A DNA stretch of 64,000 nt, from assembly GCF_900215435.1 (NCBI RefSeq), contig NZ_OCMY01000001.1, forward strand, positions 4,092,001 through 4,156,000, read 5' to 3'. This DNA comes from Candidatus Pantoea floridensis. Its GTDB lineage: Bacteria; Pseudomonadota; Gammaproteobacteria; Enterobacterales; Enterobacteriaceae. The first letter of the stretch is position 1, and each line of letters starts with the position of its first letter. Position numbers and translations under genes: made by a program. Below are positions 24,653 to 33,866 of the stretch, piece after piece. The notes under the pieces were generated by a model. The model made no database searches, was not told the DNA's origin, and saw only the letters and a list, made by a program, of their open reading frames with translations.

Positions 24653-26006
24653 TAGCCGGGTGATCTGCCGCCGGTTCTGCCGAGGCTGTGCCAAAGAGCC
24701 GCTGACGTAGCGTGCTGTTCTGCGGCTGCGGCGTCAGCCTTCCGCGCTGCTGCAGCATCGGAACCACCCAACGTGCGAAATCGGCCAGGCTGCGCGGACT
24801 CAGCCATTGCGCCAGATTAATCCCGTCCGTTTCGCTGGCGCTCAGCCACGCTTCAATCTGATCGGCGACCTGTTCGCCACTGCCAACAAAGGTCTTTTGT
24901 CGGCCGAAGCCGATCTCCGGTTTGAACACTTCTCGCAGGGTCTTACGCGGTTCGCCCGGCGCACCGGTAATCATTTTTAGCAAGGATTGGTTGGCGTTGG
25001 TGTGCTGCCAGTCGAGTGGCGAATCAATATCATGTTTGGCAAGATCCACGCCGGTGCTGGCGGAGTAGTGCACCAGCGCGCCTTGCAGATCGTAGAGTTC
25101 GCGTAATTGCTGATAGTGAGCTTCGGCTTCCGCCGCATTTTCGCCGGTGATCACCGTTACCGCGCTGATAAATTTGATGGCATCAGGCGCACGGCCAGCC
25201 CGTTTAGCCTGCTGCTTAATCGCCTGAACCTGTTTTTTTACCCCTGCGGCATCCAGTCCGGCGACAAACACCACTTCCGCATGCTGTGCCGCGAAGTGAA
25301 TACCTCGCGGCGATCCTCCCGCCTGAAACAGCACCGGCGTACGCTGCGGGCTTGGCTCACTTAAGTGGGCATCGGGCACGGTGAAGAAGCGGCCATGATG
25401 CTTTATCGCTTTCACCTGTGCCGGGTCGGTATAGATGCCGCGCAGCTTATCGCGCTGCAGCGCATGGCGTTGCCAGGAGTGCTGCCACAGCTGATAACAC
25501 ACCGCCAAAAACTCGTCGGCGCGTTCGTAACGCTGGTCATGTTCCATTTGTTGATCCAGTCCCAGATTGCGCGCTGCGCTATCGAGCTGTGAAGTGACGA
25601 CATTCCAGGCAATACGACCGTCAGTGAGATGATCCAACGTGGTGAATTTGCGCGCCAGCAAATAGGGCTGCTCGTAGGTGGTAGAGACGGTGACGCCAAA
25701 TCCTAAACGCTGGGTCACGCCAGCCATCGCTGACACCAGCAGTAAGGGATCAATCAGCGGGGACTGAATACCGTTTTTTAGCGATGCCGCGGGCGATCCA
25801 TTCCAGGTATCTAATAAGCCCAACGCATCGGCAATAAATAAACAATCAAAATGATTCTCTTCCAGCAGCGTGGCTAGCGCCGTCCAGTATTCAATATCGG
25901 TATAGCGCCAGCCTTGTTCATCGGGATGACGCCACATACCGTAATTAATGTGAGAAACAGCGGCCATGGTAAAAGCACTTAAAATAATACGATTCGACGT
26001 GGACAT
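24630..26006 (-). CDS. LLM-class FMN-dependent monooxygenase, NtaA/SnaA/DszA/SoxA family (copy 1)
   Basis: The 458-residue protein has a bacterial-luciferase-like barrel of the NtaA/DszA type: FTMAAVSHINYGMWRHPDEQG, CLFIADALGLLD, VSTTYEQPYLLARKFTTLDHLTDGRIAWNVVTS, HDQRYERADEFL, SEPSPQRTPVLFQAGGSPRG. Such two-component enzymes use FMNH2 and oxygen to cleave C-N or C-S bonds (nitrilotriacetate, dibenzothiophene sulfone, S-succinocysteine by YxeK). It is a paralogue of the protein at 31288 and is divergent from the second importer, so it probably acts on the same class of substrate. No flavin reductase gene is present in the window. Confidence 0.92.
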   Translation of the reverse strand: MSTSNRIILSAFTMAAVSHINYGMWRHPDEQGWRYTDIEYWTALATLLEENHFDCLFIADALGLLDTWNGSPAASLKNGIQSPLIDPLLLVSAMAGVTQRLGFGVTVSTTYEQPYLLARKFTTLDHLTDGRIAWNVVTSQLDSAARNLGLDQQMEHDQRYERADEFLAVCYQLWQHSWQRHALQRDKLRGIYTDPAQVKAIKHHGRFFTVPDAHLSEPSPQRTPVLFQAGGSPRGIHFAAQHAEVVFVAGLDAAGVKKQVQAIKQQAKRAGRAPDAIKFISAVTVITGENAAEAEAHYQQLRELYDLQGALVHYSASTGVDLAKHDIDSPLDWQHTNANQSLLKMITGAPGEPRKTLREVFKPEIGFGRQKTFVGSGEQVADQIEAWLSASETDGINLAQWLSPRSLADFARWVVPMLQQRGRLTPQPQNSTLRQRLFGTASAEPAADHPAINPAFRR

Positions 26007-26107
26007 TGTTTTTTCCTGCCGGAAGAGAGTGTGAGGAGAGTAATAAAAATAAACACGTTAGCAATGACAATATTCACACATCAACATGCACAAAACGGGA
26101 TTAAATA

Positions 26108-26123
26108 ATCCGCTAAAGCGGAT
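26108..26123. promoter_or_regulatory. Inverted repeat ATCCGC-TAAA-GCGGAT in divergent promoter
   Basis: A 6-bp perfect stem with a TAAA centre lies in the 250-bp gap between the divergent monooxygenase (26006) and binding-protein (26257) genes. It is a likely operator; its regulator was not identified. Confidence 0.5.
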
Positions 26124-26195
26124 AATGATTTGCTTAAAAGGCATTTAAATAATTTAAATCTGCGTGCTACCGTAATTTTACTATAAGAGATAATT

Positions 26196-26211
26196 AATCA
26201 ATGCATTGATT
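26196..26211. promoter_or_regulatory. Perfect 16-bp palindrome AATCAATGCATTGATT
   Basis: A second palindrome in the same divergent region, 45 bp before the binding-protein start and just after a TATAAG that could serve as a -10. The position suits a repressor site on the rightward operon. Confidence 0.5.
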
Positions 26212-26256
26212 ATTAATGATTTATTGTTTAATTGCCTGCAACCAGTGGAAAACACC

Positions 26257-27876
26257 ATGTCAAAAAATCAATCCGATCAGACGGTTAATCACGCGCGCCG
26301 TTTGCTGCTTAAGCTTTCTGCATTATCCTCCGCCGTTTTTATTGGCATGGGAACCTCGCTCCCGTTGCTGGCGGCTGATGAAGAGAGTCAACGCTATGGT
26401 AAAACCCTGGTAGTGGGGCAGGCTTTAGAACCCACTATTTATGACCCGAATCGTCAATATTCGTATGAAACCTACCGCGTAGATAAACATATTTATGAAT
26501 CGTTGGTTGCCGAAGATTTATCGGTTCCTGCCGCTAAAGGTACGCCACCGATTATTCCTGCGCTGGCAACGCATTGGGAAGTGAATGAAAACGCCACTAT
26601 TTACACGTTTCATCTGCGCAGCGACGTAGTATTTCATGATGGCACGGCGTTTGACGCTGAAGCGGTAAGATTTAATGTGCGCCGTTTTACCGATCCGCAA
26701 TTTGAATATTTTGATCGTCAATCGCAGGCCACTATGGCACAGGTCTATAGCGACCTGAAAACTGTCGAAGTCATTGATGCCCACACGGTGGCCTATCATT
26801 TCAATCAACCCTTCCCGGATTTCCTGCGCTTCCTGCCGCAAGGTAACTGGGTTTCAGGCATCTTCAGTCCGGCCGCCCTGCAGAAATGGGGACAAGATGG
26901 CTTAGCTGAACATCCCACTGGCACCGGGCCGTATCAGTTTGTCTCGCGCGTACGTAACGATCATACCGAATTGCTGCGCAATGAACGCTGGTGGGGTAAA
27001 AAGCCCTATATGCAGCGCATTATCTTCCGGCCGATTCTGGATGGCAGCACCGGTATCAGCGCCTTGCAGTCTGGCCAGGTTGATATCTTGTCGCGTACCC
27101 CAACGGATGCGGTCGATCTGCTGGAACAGAGTGGATACACCGTGCATGACAGCGTGGAAGCCAATCAACTGTTCCTCGGCTGGAATTTTGCCAACAAATT
27201 TACCCGCCAGCTGGCCGTGCGCCAGGCCGTGATAAAAGCCATCGATCGCGAAGGCCTGGTAAAGAGCCTGCTTAACGGCCATGCCGTGGCGAGCTACAAC
27301 ATTCTTAATCGCTCCAATGAGGCGTTTCTCGCCAGCCAGAAAGATTATCCCTACGACCCCGACGGGGCAAAAAAGCTCCTGACAGACGCCGGTTTCCAGC
27401 CTGGCGAGGTCAGCTTCACCATCATTACCTACGATCAGAATCAGGCGGTGATCGAGTGGATCCAGCGCGATCTCAGTAAAGTGGGCATCAATGTGAAGGT
27501 TATCTCGCAGGAGTGGATCACTTACAGCTCGCACCTCGCCAACCTGGCCGATGAGACCGGCTTATTTACCATGGAGTGGGGCCTGATCTCACCGCAATGG
27601 CTGCGCGTGGCGTGGAAAAACTATGTGGTGAGCCGCGGCAAAGGCGAGGCGGTGATTACCGGGGTAGCACCACTCATCGATCGGGCTGCGGTAACGGTTG
27701 ATCGCCAACAGGCGCTGGTGCTGTGGCAGCAGATTAATCAAAAGTTTCAGGAGCAGGCGGCTTTTGTTCCGTTGCTGGAGCTTAATCGCGTCTTCAGCAG
27801 TTCGCCGGCGGTACAAGGCTTCAACGTGCCGGCGCAGAACTTTTATGATTTAACCCGCGTGTGGTTAAAAGCATGA
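26257..27876 (+). CDS. Substrate-binding protein, peptide/nickel family, transporter 2; possible Tat-type signal
   Basis: The 539-residue protein has the SBP_bac_5 body: LVVGQALEPTIYDPNRQ, YTFHLRSDVVFHDGTAFDAEAVRFNVRRF, GTGPYQFVSRVRNDHTELLRNERWW, VRQAVIKAIDREGLVKSLL. The N-terminus NHARRLLLKLSALSSAVFIGMG has a twin Arg followed by LLLK and a weakly hydrophobic stretch, which resembles a Tat signal more than a Sec one. It is the first gene of the long operon to 41661, with ATGA overlap into the permease. The start at 26257 is preferred over an in-frame upstream ATG at 26206, because that would read through the palindrome. Confidence 0.9.
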   Translation: MSKNQSDQTVNHARRLLLKLSALSSAVFIGMGTSLPLLAADEESQRYGKTLVVGQALEPTIYDPNRQYSYETYRVDKHIYESLVAEDLSVPAAKGTPPIIPALATHWEVNENATIYTFHLRSDVVFHDGTAFDAEAVRFNVRRFTDPQFEYFDRQSQATMAQVYSDLKTVEVIDAHTVAYHFNQPFPDFLRFLPQGNWVSGIFSPAALQKWGQDGLAEHPTGTGPYQFVSRVRNDHTELLRNERWWGKKPYMQRIIFRPILDGSTGISALQSGQVDILSRTPTDAVDLLEQSGYTVHDSVEANQLFLGWNFANKFTRQLAVRQAVIKAIDREGLVKSLLNGHAVASYNILNRSNEAFLASQKDYPYDPDGAKKLLTDAGFQPGEVSFTIITYDQNQAVIEWIQRDLSKVGINVKVISQEWITYSSHLANLADETGLFTMEWGLISPQWLRVAWKNYVVSRGKGEAVITGVAPLIDRAAVTVDRQQALVLWQQINQKFQEQAAFVPLLELNRVFSSSPAVQGFNVPAQNFYDLTRVWLKA

Positions 27877-28826
27877 TGCGATTGATCGCCATGCGCCTGT
27901 TGCAGGCGATACCGCTGGTGTTTTTGATCTCGCTGCTGGTCTTTCTGATTGCCAAGCTGGCGCCTGGCGATCCGATTACCAACGCCTTAGCGGGGCAGCT
28001 TTCGCAGGAATCTATCGAGCAAATCCGCCAGCTTTATGGCCTGGATAAACCGGCCGCGCTGCAATATCTGCTGTGGCTTAAAAATCTGTTTACCGGTAAT
28101 TGGGGCATCTCGCTCACCATGCGTACGCCAGTGATTGAGGTGCTGAGCGGTGCCTTTGCCAATACGGCGATTCTGACCGGCGCAGCGGTGCTGCTGTGCC
28201 TGATCCCAGGTGTGATTATTGGTGTGCTGTGCGGTTTGTGGCACGGCACGCGACGCGATCGCGTGGTGATGCTGGTGGTCCAACTCGGCCACAATATCCC
28301 CATTTTCTGGTTAGGTGTGTTCGTTATCTGGCTGTTTGCCGTCAAATTGCGCTGGTTCCCGGTTTCCAGCATGTATGACATGCGTGGCGACCGGGGCCTG
28401 CTGGATTTGCTGCATCACCTTTGGCTACCGGCATTCTCCACCGCGCTGATCTCCATGCTGATCCTCGCCCGTCAGGTGCGTAACAGCGTCATCACCATTC
28501 TCAATGAAGATTATTTGCGCACCTATCGCGCGCTGGGTTATTCGCCAGCGGTGCTGCTGTGGCGCCACGTAGGCCGCAATCTGCTGGCGCCCATTGTTGG
28601 TATTACCGGCTTACAGATTGGCTATCTGCTGAGCGGGGTAATTTTTATCGAAAAAATTTTCGCCTGGCCCGGCATTGGCTCACAGCTCTATAACGCGGCG
28701 GCTGGCCAGGATTATCCCACCATTCAAACCGGCGTGATGCTGGTCGCCATCTGCTTTCTCACCGTCAATTTGCTGAGCGATCTGCTGCAGGATTGGCTCA
28801 ATCCGCGTCAGCGAGGTCACCAATGA
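27873..28826 (+). CDS. Peptide-type ABC importer permease (DppB-like), transporter 2
   Basis: The 317-residue inner-membrane protein shows FLISLLVFLIAKLAPGDPITNALAGQLSQE, GNWGISLTMRTPV and the coupling segment EDYLRTYRALGYSPAVLLWRHVGRNLLAPIVGITG, then the conserved FIEKIFAWPGIGSQLYNAA. Two ATGs are adjacent (27873 and 27876). The first makes an ATGA overlap with the binding-protein stop. It pairs with the permease at 28823. Confidence 0.92.
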   Translation: MMRLIAMRLLQAIPLVFLISLLVFLIAKLAPGDPITNALAGQLSQESIEQIRQLYGLDKPAALQYLLWLKNLFTGNWGISLTMRTPVIEVLSGAFANTAILTGAAVLLCLIPGVIIGVLCGLWHGTRRDRVVMLVVQLGHNIPIFWLGVFVIWLFAVKLRWFPVSSMYDMRGDRGLLDLLHHLWLPAFSTALISMLILARQVRNSVITILNEDYLRTYRALGYSPAVLLWRHVGRNLLAPIVGITGLQIGYLLSGVIFIEKIFAWPGIGSQLYNAAAGQDYPTIQTGVMLVAICFLTVNLLSDLLQDWLNPRQRGHQ

Positions 28827-29650
28827 AGGCATTTTTCAAGCAACGCCTGGCGACGGGCAGTTTACTCATTCTGCTGCTGATCGTGATGATTTCCGCGCTG
28901 GCACCGTGGCTGGCGCCTTACGATCCCCTGCAGTCGTTTACCGGTTTACGCCTTGCACCGCCGGGCACCCCGGGACATTGGCTTGGTGGGGACAATCAGG
29001 GACGCGACATGTTGAGTCGCCTGATCTGGGGCGGCCGCAGCGCGCTAGGCGCATCGATCTTACCGGTTATTGTTGCTGCGCTGCTCAGCCTGGCGTTTGG
29101 CATGCTGGCCGGTTATCGCGACTCGGCGTTCTCTGCTTTCATCATGCGCATCACCGATATGCTGTTTGCTTTTCCCATGGTGCTGCTGGCGATTGGTCTC
29201 TCCGCCGTGTTGGGCAGCGGCTATCTCACGGTGACGATCACCCTGATTTGTAGCGTGGTGCCATACCTGACGCGGGTGGTGTACAGCGACACGCGTGCAG
29301 AAGTGAGGAAGGAGTATGTCGAGGCGCTGCATGCCCAGGGCGCGAGCCATAGCGACATCCTGTTTCGTGAGCTGCTGCCCAATGTGGCCACGCCGCTGCT
29401 GGTGTACACCACCTCGCTGCTGGGCGGCATGGTGGTATTCCTGGCGGGATTGAGCTTTCTTGGCCTTGGCGTTCAGCCGCCGCAGGCGGATTGGGGGCGC
29501 ATGGTGGGCGAAGGGACGCAATGGATGATCCTCGGCGCTCCGCACATCGCCACGCTTCCTGCGTGCGCCATTGTGGTGGTATCGCTGGCCTTTAACTGGC
29601 TCGGCGACGGTCTGCGCGACATGCTCGATCCACATCGTAAGGGGCTGTGA
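28823..29650 (+). CDS. Peptide-type ABC importer permease (DppC-like), transporter 2
   Basis: The 275-residue membrane protein has DppC features: PGHWLGGDNQGRDMLSRLIWGGRSAL, ITDMLFAFPMVLLAIGLSAVLG, the coupling loop EYVEALHAQGASHSDILFRELLPNVATPLLVY and FLGLGVQPPQADWGRMVGEG. ATGA overlap with the preceding permease and TGATG with the following ATPase show a tightly coupled operon. Confidence 0.92.
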   Translation: MKAFFKQRLATGSLLILLLIVMISALAPWLAPYDPLQSFTGLRLAPPGTPGHWLGGDNQGRDMLSRLIWGGRSALGASILPVIVAALLSLAFGMLAGYRDSAFSAFIMRITDMLFAFPMVLLAIGLSAVLGSGYLTVTITLICSVVPYLTRVVYSDTRAEVRKEYVEALHAQGASHSDILFRELLPNVATPLLVYTTSLLGGMVVFLAGLSFLGLGVQPPQADWGRMVGEGTQWMILGAPHIATLPACAIVVVSLAFNWLGDGLRDMLDPHRKGL

Positions 29651-31269
29651 TGAACCTATTAACCGTCTCGCAGCTCAAGGTGCAATTTGGCGATCAGGTT
29701 GCGGTCAAGGAGGTTTCGTTGACGCTGGCGCCGGGTGAAGTGCTGGCGCTGGCGGGGGAATCAGGATCGGGGAAAAGCCTGACCGCAGCGGCGATTCTGG
29801 GATTGCTGCCCGCGACGGCGCAGGCCAGCGGCGCGATCCACTTTAGCGGGCGTTCACTGCTCAATCAGCCTGAAAGCCTATTGAATCGGTTACGCGGCCA
29901 CGACATCGCGATGGTGTTTCAGAATTCACTCTCCACGCTCGATCCCTCCTGGCGCGTGGGCAAACAGTTGCAACACAACCTGCGTCGGCTCAATCCCTCG
30001 CTGCGCGGTGCGGCTTTACGCGCGGAAGCGCTGCGCTGGCTGGAGCGCATGCATATTCGCGAGGCGCAGCACGTGTTTGATCTCTTTCCGCATGAGCTGA
30101 GCGGCGGCATGCGCCAGCGCGTGCTGATTGCGCTGGCAGTGATGTGCCAGCCGTCGCTGTTAATCGCCGATGAACCGACCACCGCGCTGGATGCCAGCGT
30201 GCAATTTGAGGTGCTGTCGCTGCTACGCGAACTGCGCGGCCAGCACAACATGGCGATGCTGCTGATTACCCATGATTTTGGCGTCGTCGCCGCGCTGGCC
30301 GATCGGGTTGCCGTGATGCGTCAGGGCGTCATCGTTGAAACCGGCGTTACCCGCGACATCATTGCGCGCCCGCAGCATCCCTACACGCAAACGTTACTGG
30401 CGGCCGTGCCGCGCCCGGATTTGCAGCCGGTTAGCCCATCCGATAGCGCCATATTGTTGCAGGCCAGCGGTATCGGTCGCGACTACTGGCGACGGCAGCC
30501 CGCGCGCTGGTGGCCCCAGAAAAGCGCCTTTAGCGCGGTGGATGCCGTTGATGTGCAGATCGGGCAGGGCGAAGTGGTGGGCGTAATTGGCGAATCCGGC
30601 TCGGGAAAATCGACGCTGCTGCGCCTGCTTGCCCAGTTAATCGCCCCCACGCGTGGTTCGGTGCGCTTTGCCGGTCAGCCGCTTACGCTAGCCGATGCCG
30701 ACGCACAGCGGGCGTTTCGCCGTCAGGTGCAGTGTGTTTTTCAGGATAGCCTGGCTTCCTTTAATCCCCGCCTGACGCTACGCGAGCAGCTGATCCGTCC
30801 GCAGCTGCGGCTCAGCAGCGCTAGCAACCGAACGGAAGCCTTGCTGCGCGCGCAGCAGGTCTTTAGTGAAGTGGGGCTGAATCCGGCGCTGCTGGCACGC
30901 TATCCGCACCAGCTCTCCGGTGGTCAGCGTCAGCGCGCCAATATTGCGCGCGCGTTGGTGGTGAATCCGAGCTGCCTGCTGCTGGATGAGCCGACCTCTG
31001 CGCTCGATCTCTCCATTCAGGCGCAGGTAATGCGGCTGCTGACGCAGCTGCATCAGCAGCGTCAGCTCAGCTGCCTGTTTGTCAGCCATAACCTCGCGTT
31101 AGTCACCCAGTTTTGCCAGCGCATTGTGGTGATGGAGGGCGGCAAGGTGGTGGATGATTTTCCGCGTCATGCGCTGTATGCCCCGCAGCGGCACGCTGTC
31201 ACGCAGCGTTTGCTGGCGGCCAATTTGTTACCGGATGCGGTTATCGATCGCGACCGGCAACGTGCTTAA
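29650..31269 (+). CDS. Peptide-type ABC importer ATPase, DppD-DppF fusion, transporter 2
   Basis: The 539-residue protein has two nucleotide-binding domains, each with GESGSGKS (first at 36-43) and signatures LSGGMRQRV and LSGGQRQRA. Walker B motifs are [12 protein letters not shown] and LLLDEPTSALD. The ATG at 29650 shares one base with the permease stop; an in-frame GTG at 29647 is less likely. It powers the importer made by the three preceding genes. Confidence 0.93.
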   Translation: MNLLTVSQLKVQFGDQVAVKEVSLTLAPGEVLALAGESGSGKSLTAAAILGLLPATAQASGAIHFSGRSLLNQPESLLNRLRGHDIAMVFQNSLSTLDPSWRVGKQLQHNLRRLNPSLRGAALRAEALRWLERMHIREAQHVFDLFPHELSGGMRQRVLIALAVMCQPSLLIADEPTTALDASVQFEVLSLLRELRGQHNMAMLLITHDFGVVAALADRVAVMRQGVIVETGVTRDIIARPQHPYTQTLLAAVPRPDLQPVSPSDSAILLQASGIGRDYWRRQPARWWPQKSAFSAVDAVDVQIGQGEVVGVIGESGSGKSTLLRLLAQLIAPTRGSVRFAGQPLTLADADAQRAFRRQVQCVFQDSLASFNPRLTLREQLIRPQLRLSSASNRTEALLRAQQVFSEVGLNPALLARYPHQLSGGQRQRANIARALVVNPSCLLLDEPTSALDLSIQAQVMRLLTQLHQQRQLSCLFVSHNLALVTQFCQRIVVMEGGKVVDDFPRHALYAPQRHAVTQRLLAANLLPDAVIDRDRQRA

Positions 31270-31287
31270 CCCTGATAAGGACCGATG

Positions 31288-32703
31288 ATGAGTAACGTCA
31301 GCGCAAAAAAAACTCTGCTGTTTAACGGCTTCATAATGAATGTTGTGGGCCACGTCTCGGCCGGACTGTGGCGCCATCCTGATGACCGCGCCAGTGAATA
31401 CACGTCGCTAGGCTACTGGACCCACATTGCCCGCGTGCTGGATGACGCCGGTTTTGATGCGATGTTCATTGCTGACGCGCTCGGGCAGATCGATGTCTAT
31501 CAAGGCAAACCGGATGCTGCGCTGCGCACCGCCGCCCAGTCGCCGGTTAACGATCCGCTGCTGCTGGTCTCGGCAATGGCCGCGGTCACCACCCAGCTGG
31601 GGTTCGGCATTACCGTTTCCACTACTTATGAACACCCCTATCTGCTGGCGCGCAAGTTCACCACCCTCGATCATCTCACCAAAGGGCGCGTGGCATGGAA
31701 TATCGTCACCTCGGTACTGGAATCAGCCGCCCGCAATCTTGGACTCGAACGCCAGATGGATCATGACGAACGTTATGAGCGCGCGCAGGAGTTTCTTGAG
31801 GTGACCTACAAGCTGTGGGAAGGATCGTGGGAAGAGGATGCGGTGCGGCGCGACAAACAAGCCCGTGTTTATACCGATCCGGCCAAAGTCCATCCTATCC
31901 GGCATAAAGGCCGCTGGTTCAGCGTGCCGGATGCGCATCTCAGTGAACCGAGCCCGCAGCGCACGCCGGTGTTATTTCAGGCGGGCACCTCCGATCGCGG
32001 CCGTCAGTTCGCCGCGCAAAATGCCGAAGTGGTGTTTCTCGGCGGCACCACGGCGCAGTCGATTCGTAACAATATCGATCGCATCCGCGCGGCGGCACGA
32101 GAAGAAGGGCGCGCCGATGAGGCCATCCGCTTTATCACGGCGGTTAGCGTCGTGGTCGATGAAACCGATGAGAAGGCGCACGCCAAATTCCAGGATTATC
32201 TCAGTTACACCAGCCAGGAAGCCGCGCTGGCGCTGTTCTCTGCCTGGACCGGCGTGGATTGGTCCGCCTGGCCGCTGGATGCCCCGTTGCAATATATCGA
32301 AACCAATGCGGGCCGTTCGGCATTGGCGGGATTAACGCGTATTGATGCTGAGCGGGTGTGGACGGTAGGCGACATCAGTGACTACATCGGCATTGGCGGC
32401 ATTCATCCTACGCTGGTCGGGAGTGCGCAAACCGTGGCGGATGCGCTTGAGAAACTGGCGGATGAATCCGGCATTGATGGTTTCAATCTGGCCTATGCCA
32501 TCAGCCCCGGCAGCTTTGAAGATTTTGCGCGCTGGGTTGCGCCGGAGCTGCAGGCACGCGGGCGCATGCGTCGTCCCGATGGGCGCGCACTGACGCTGCG
32601 CGAAAGATTGCAGGGCGAAGGTCAGCGCCGCCTGCGCGCCGACCACCCCGGTTTGCGTTTTAGTGATTTGCGTGCGCATCGCTACCCGGAGAGCGAGGCA
32701 TGA
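31288..32703 (+). CDS. LLM-class FMN-dependent monooxygenase, NtaA/SnaA/DszA/SoxA family (copy 2)
   Basis: The 471-residue paralogue of the protein at 24630 shares LWRHPDDRASEYTSLGYWT, FIADALGQIDVY, VSTTYEHPYLLARKFTTLDHLTKGRVAWNIVTS, MDHDERYERAQEFLEV and SEPSPQRTPVLFQAGTSDRG. Its family uses FMNH2 to break C-N or C-S bonds. Of two tandem ATGs, the second (31288) lies six bases after AAGGA. It overlaps the SsuD-like gene as ATGA. Two such paralogues beside two importers suggest related but distinct substrates, or consecutive oxidations. Confidence 0.93.
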   Translation: MSNVSAKKTLLFNGFIMNVVGHVSAGLWRHPDDRASEYTSLGYWTHIARVLDDAGFDAMFIADALGQIDVYQGKPDAALRTAAQSPVNDPLLLVSAMAAVTTQLGFGITVSTTYEHPYLLARKFTTLDHLTKGRVAWNIVTSVLESAARNLGLERQMDHDERYERAQEFLEVTYKLWEGSWEEDAVRRDKQARVYTDPAKVHPIRHKGRWFSVPDAHLSEPSPQRTPVLFQAGTSDRGRQFAAQNAEVVFLGGTTAQSIRNNIDRIRAAAREEGRADEAIRFITAVSVVVDETDEKAHAKFQDYLSYTSQEAALALFSAWTGVDWSAWPLDAPLQYIETNAGRSALAGLTRIDAERVWTVGDISDYIGIGGIHPTLVGSAQTVADALEKLADESGIDGFNLAYAISPGSFEDFARWVAPELQARGRMRRPDGRALTLRERLQGEGQRRLRADHPGLRFSDLRAHRYPESEA

Positions 32704-33848
32704 GCCTTCATCTGCACTGGTATTTACCCACCAACGGCGACAGCCGCGAAATCGTCGGTGCCGGTGATGACTCGCAGCACATTGCCGGTATTGGCCAGGA
32801 TTACCGCGCCGCCACGCTCGACTATCTGATTGATATCGCGCGCAGCGCTGAACGTCTGGGCTTCGAAGGTGTGCTAACGCCGACCGGCAGCTGGTGCGAA
32901 GATGCCTGGCTGAGCACCATGGCGATTAGCCAGCACACCGAGCGTCTTAAATTTATTGTTGCCTTTCGCCCTGGTTTTATCTCGCCGACGCTGGCAGCGC
33001 ATCAGGCGGCCACGTTCCAGCGGCTCACACAGGGTCGGTTACTGATCAACGTGGTGACCGGCGGCGATCCGGTTGAACAGCGGCGCTATGGCGATCGCCT
33101 CAATCACGATCAGCGCTACGCGCGCAGCGGCGAATTTATTGCGGCGTTTAAGGGCGTCAGCGCCGCGCGCGCCAACGGGCAACCCTTCGATTTTCACGGT
33201 GAACATTATCAGCTGGATCAGGCGACGCTGCTGCCGTCACCCTGGGCGGTGCCGCCGGTCTTTTTTGGCGGCGCCAGTGCTGCGGCGCAGCAGGTTGCGG
33301 CCACCCATGCCGATACCTGGCTGACATGGGGAGAACCGTTGGAGCAGGTCGCACCGCGGCTGGCCGAGGTCCGCGCGGCGGCGGCGGTACAGGGCCGCAC
33401 GTTGTCAATGGGTATTCGTTTTCATGTCATCAGTCGCGACAGCGAAGAGGACGCCTGGCGTGAAGCCGCGCGCCTGCTGCAAAACGTCACGCCGCAGCGC
33501 ATTCATAGCGCGCAAACGCTGCTCAGCCGCACGGAATCGGTGGGGCAGCAGCGCATGATTGCGTTGCTCAACACTATTCAGGCCGAACAGGTCACGCCGG
33601 AGAACGTGCGGGCGCTGGAAATCGCGCCGCATATCTGGAGCGGTTACGGGCTGGTACGCGGCGGCGTTGGCACCGCGCTGGTGGGCAGCCATCAGCAGGT
33701 TGCCGACCAGATTAAAGCCTATCACGCGTTAGGTATCGACCACTTTATTTTGTCCGGCCAGCCGCACCTGGAAGAAGCCTGGTGGTTTGGCGAGGGCGCC
33801 GGCGCAATTTTGCGTCGCGAAGGTTTCGTTGTTTCTTCCACTTCATAA
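32700..33848 (+). CDS. SsuD-like FMN-dependent alkanesulfonate monooxygenase
   Basis: The 382-residue protein follows E. coli SsuD closely: HWYLPTNGDSR, LTPTGSWCEDAW (the SsuD Cys54 position is kept), LKFIVAFRPGFISPTLAAHQAATFQRLTQGRLLINVVTGGDP, TWGEPLEQV, GIRFHVISRDSEEDAWREA, GLVRGGVGTALVG and HFILSGQPHLEEAWWFGE. SsuD splits alkanesulfonates into aldehyde and sulfite with FMNH2 supplied by SsuE. No ssuE or ssuABC neighbours are present here. It may be a specialised paralogue acting on a sulfonate or sulfinate made by the monooxygenase upstream, rather than the general SsuD. Confidence 0.9.
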   Translation: MSLHLHWYLPTNGDSREIVGAGDDSQHIAGIGQDYRAATLDYLIDIARSAERLGFEGVLTPTGSWCEDAWLSTMAISQHTERLKFIVAFRPGFISPTLAAHQAATFQRLTQGRLLINVVTGGDPVEQRRYGDRLNHDQRYARSGEFIAAFKGVSAARANGQPFDFHGEHYQLDQATLLPSPWAVPPVFFGGASAAAQQVAATHADTWLTWGEPLEQVAPRLAEVRAAAAVQGRTLSMGIRFHVISRDSEEDAWREAARLLQNVTPQRIHSAQTLLSRTESVGQQRMIALLNTIQAEQVTPENVRALEIAPHIWSGYGLVRGGVGTALVGSHQQVADQIKAYHALGIDHFILSGQPHLEEAWWFGEGAGAILRREGFVVSSTS

Positions 33849-33866
33849 CATCACCAGAGGCATATT

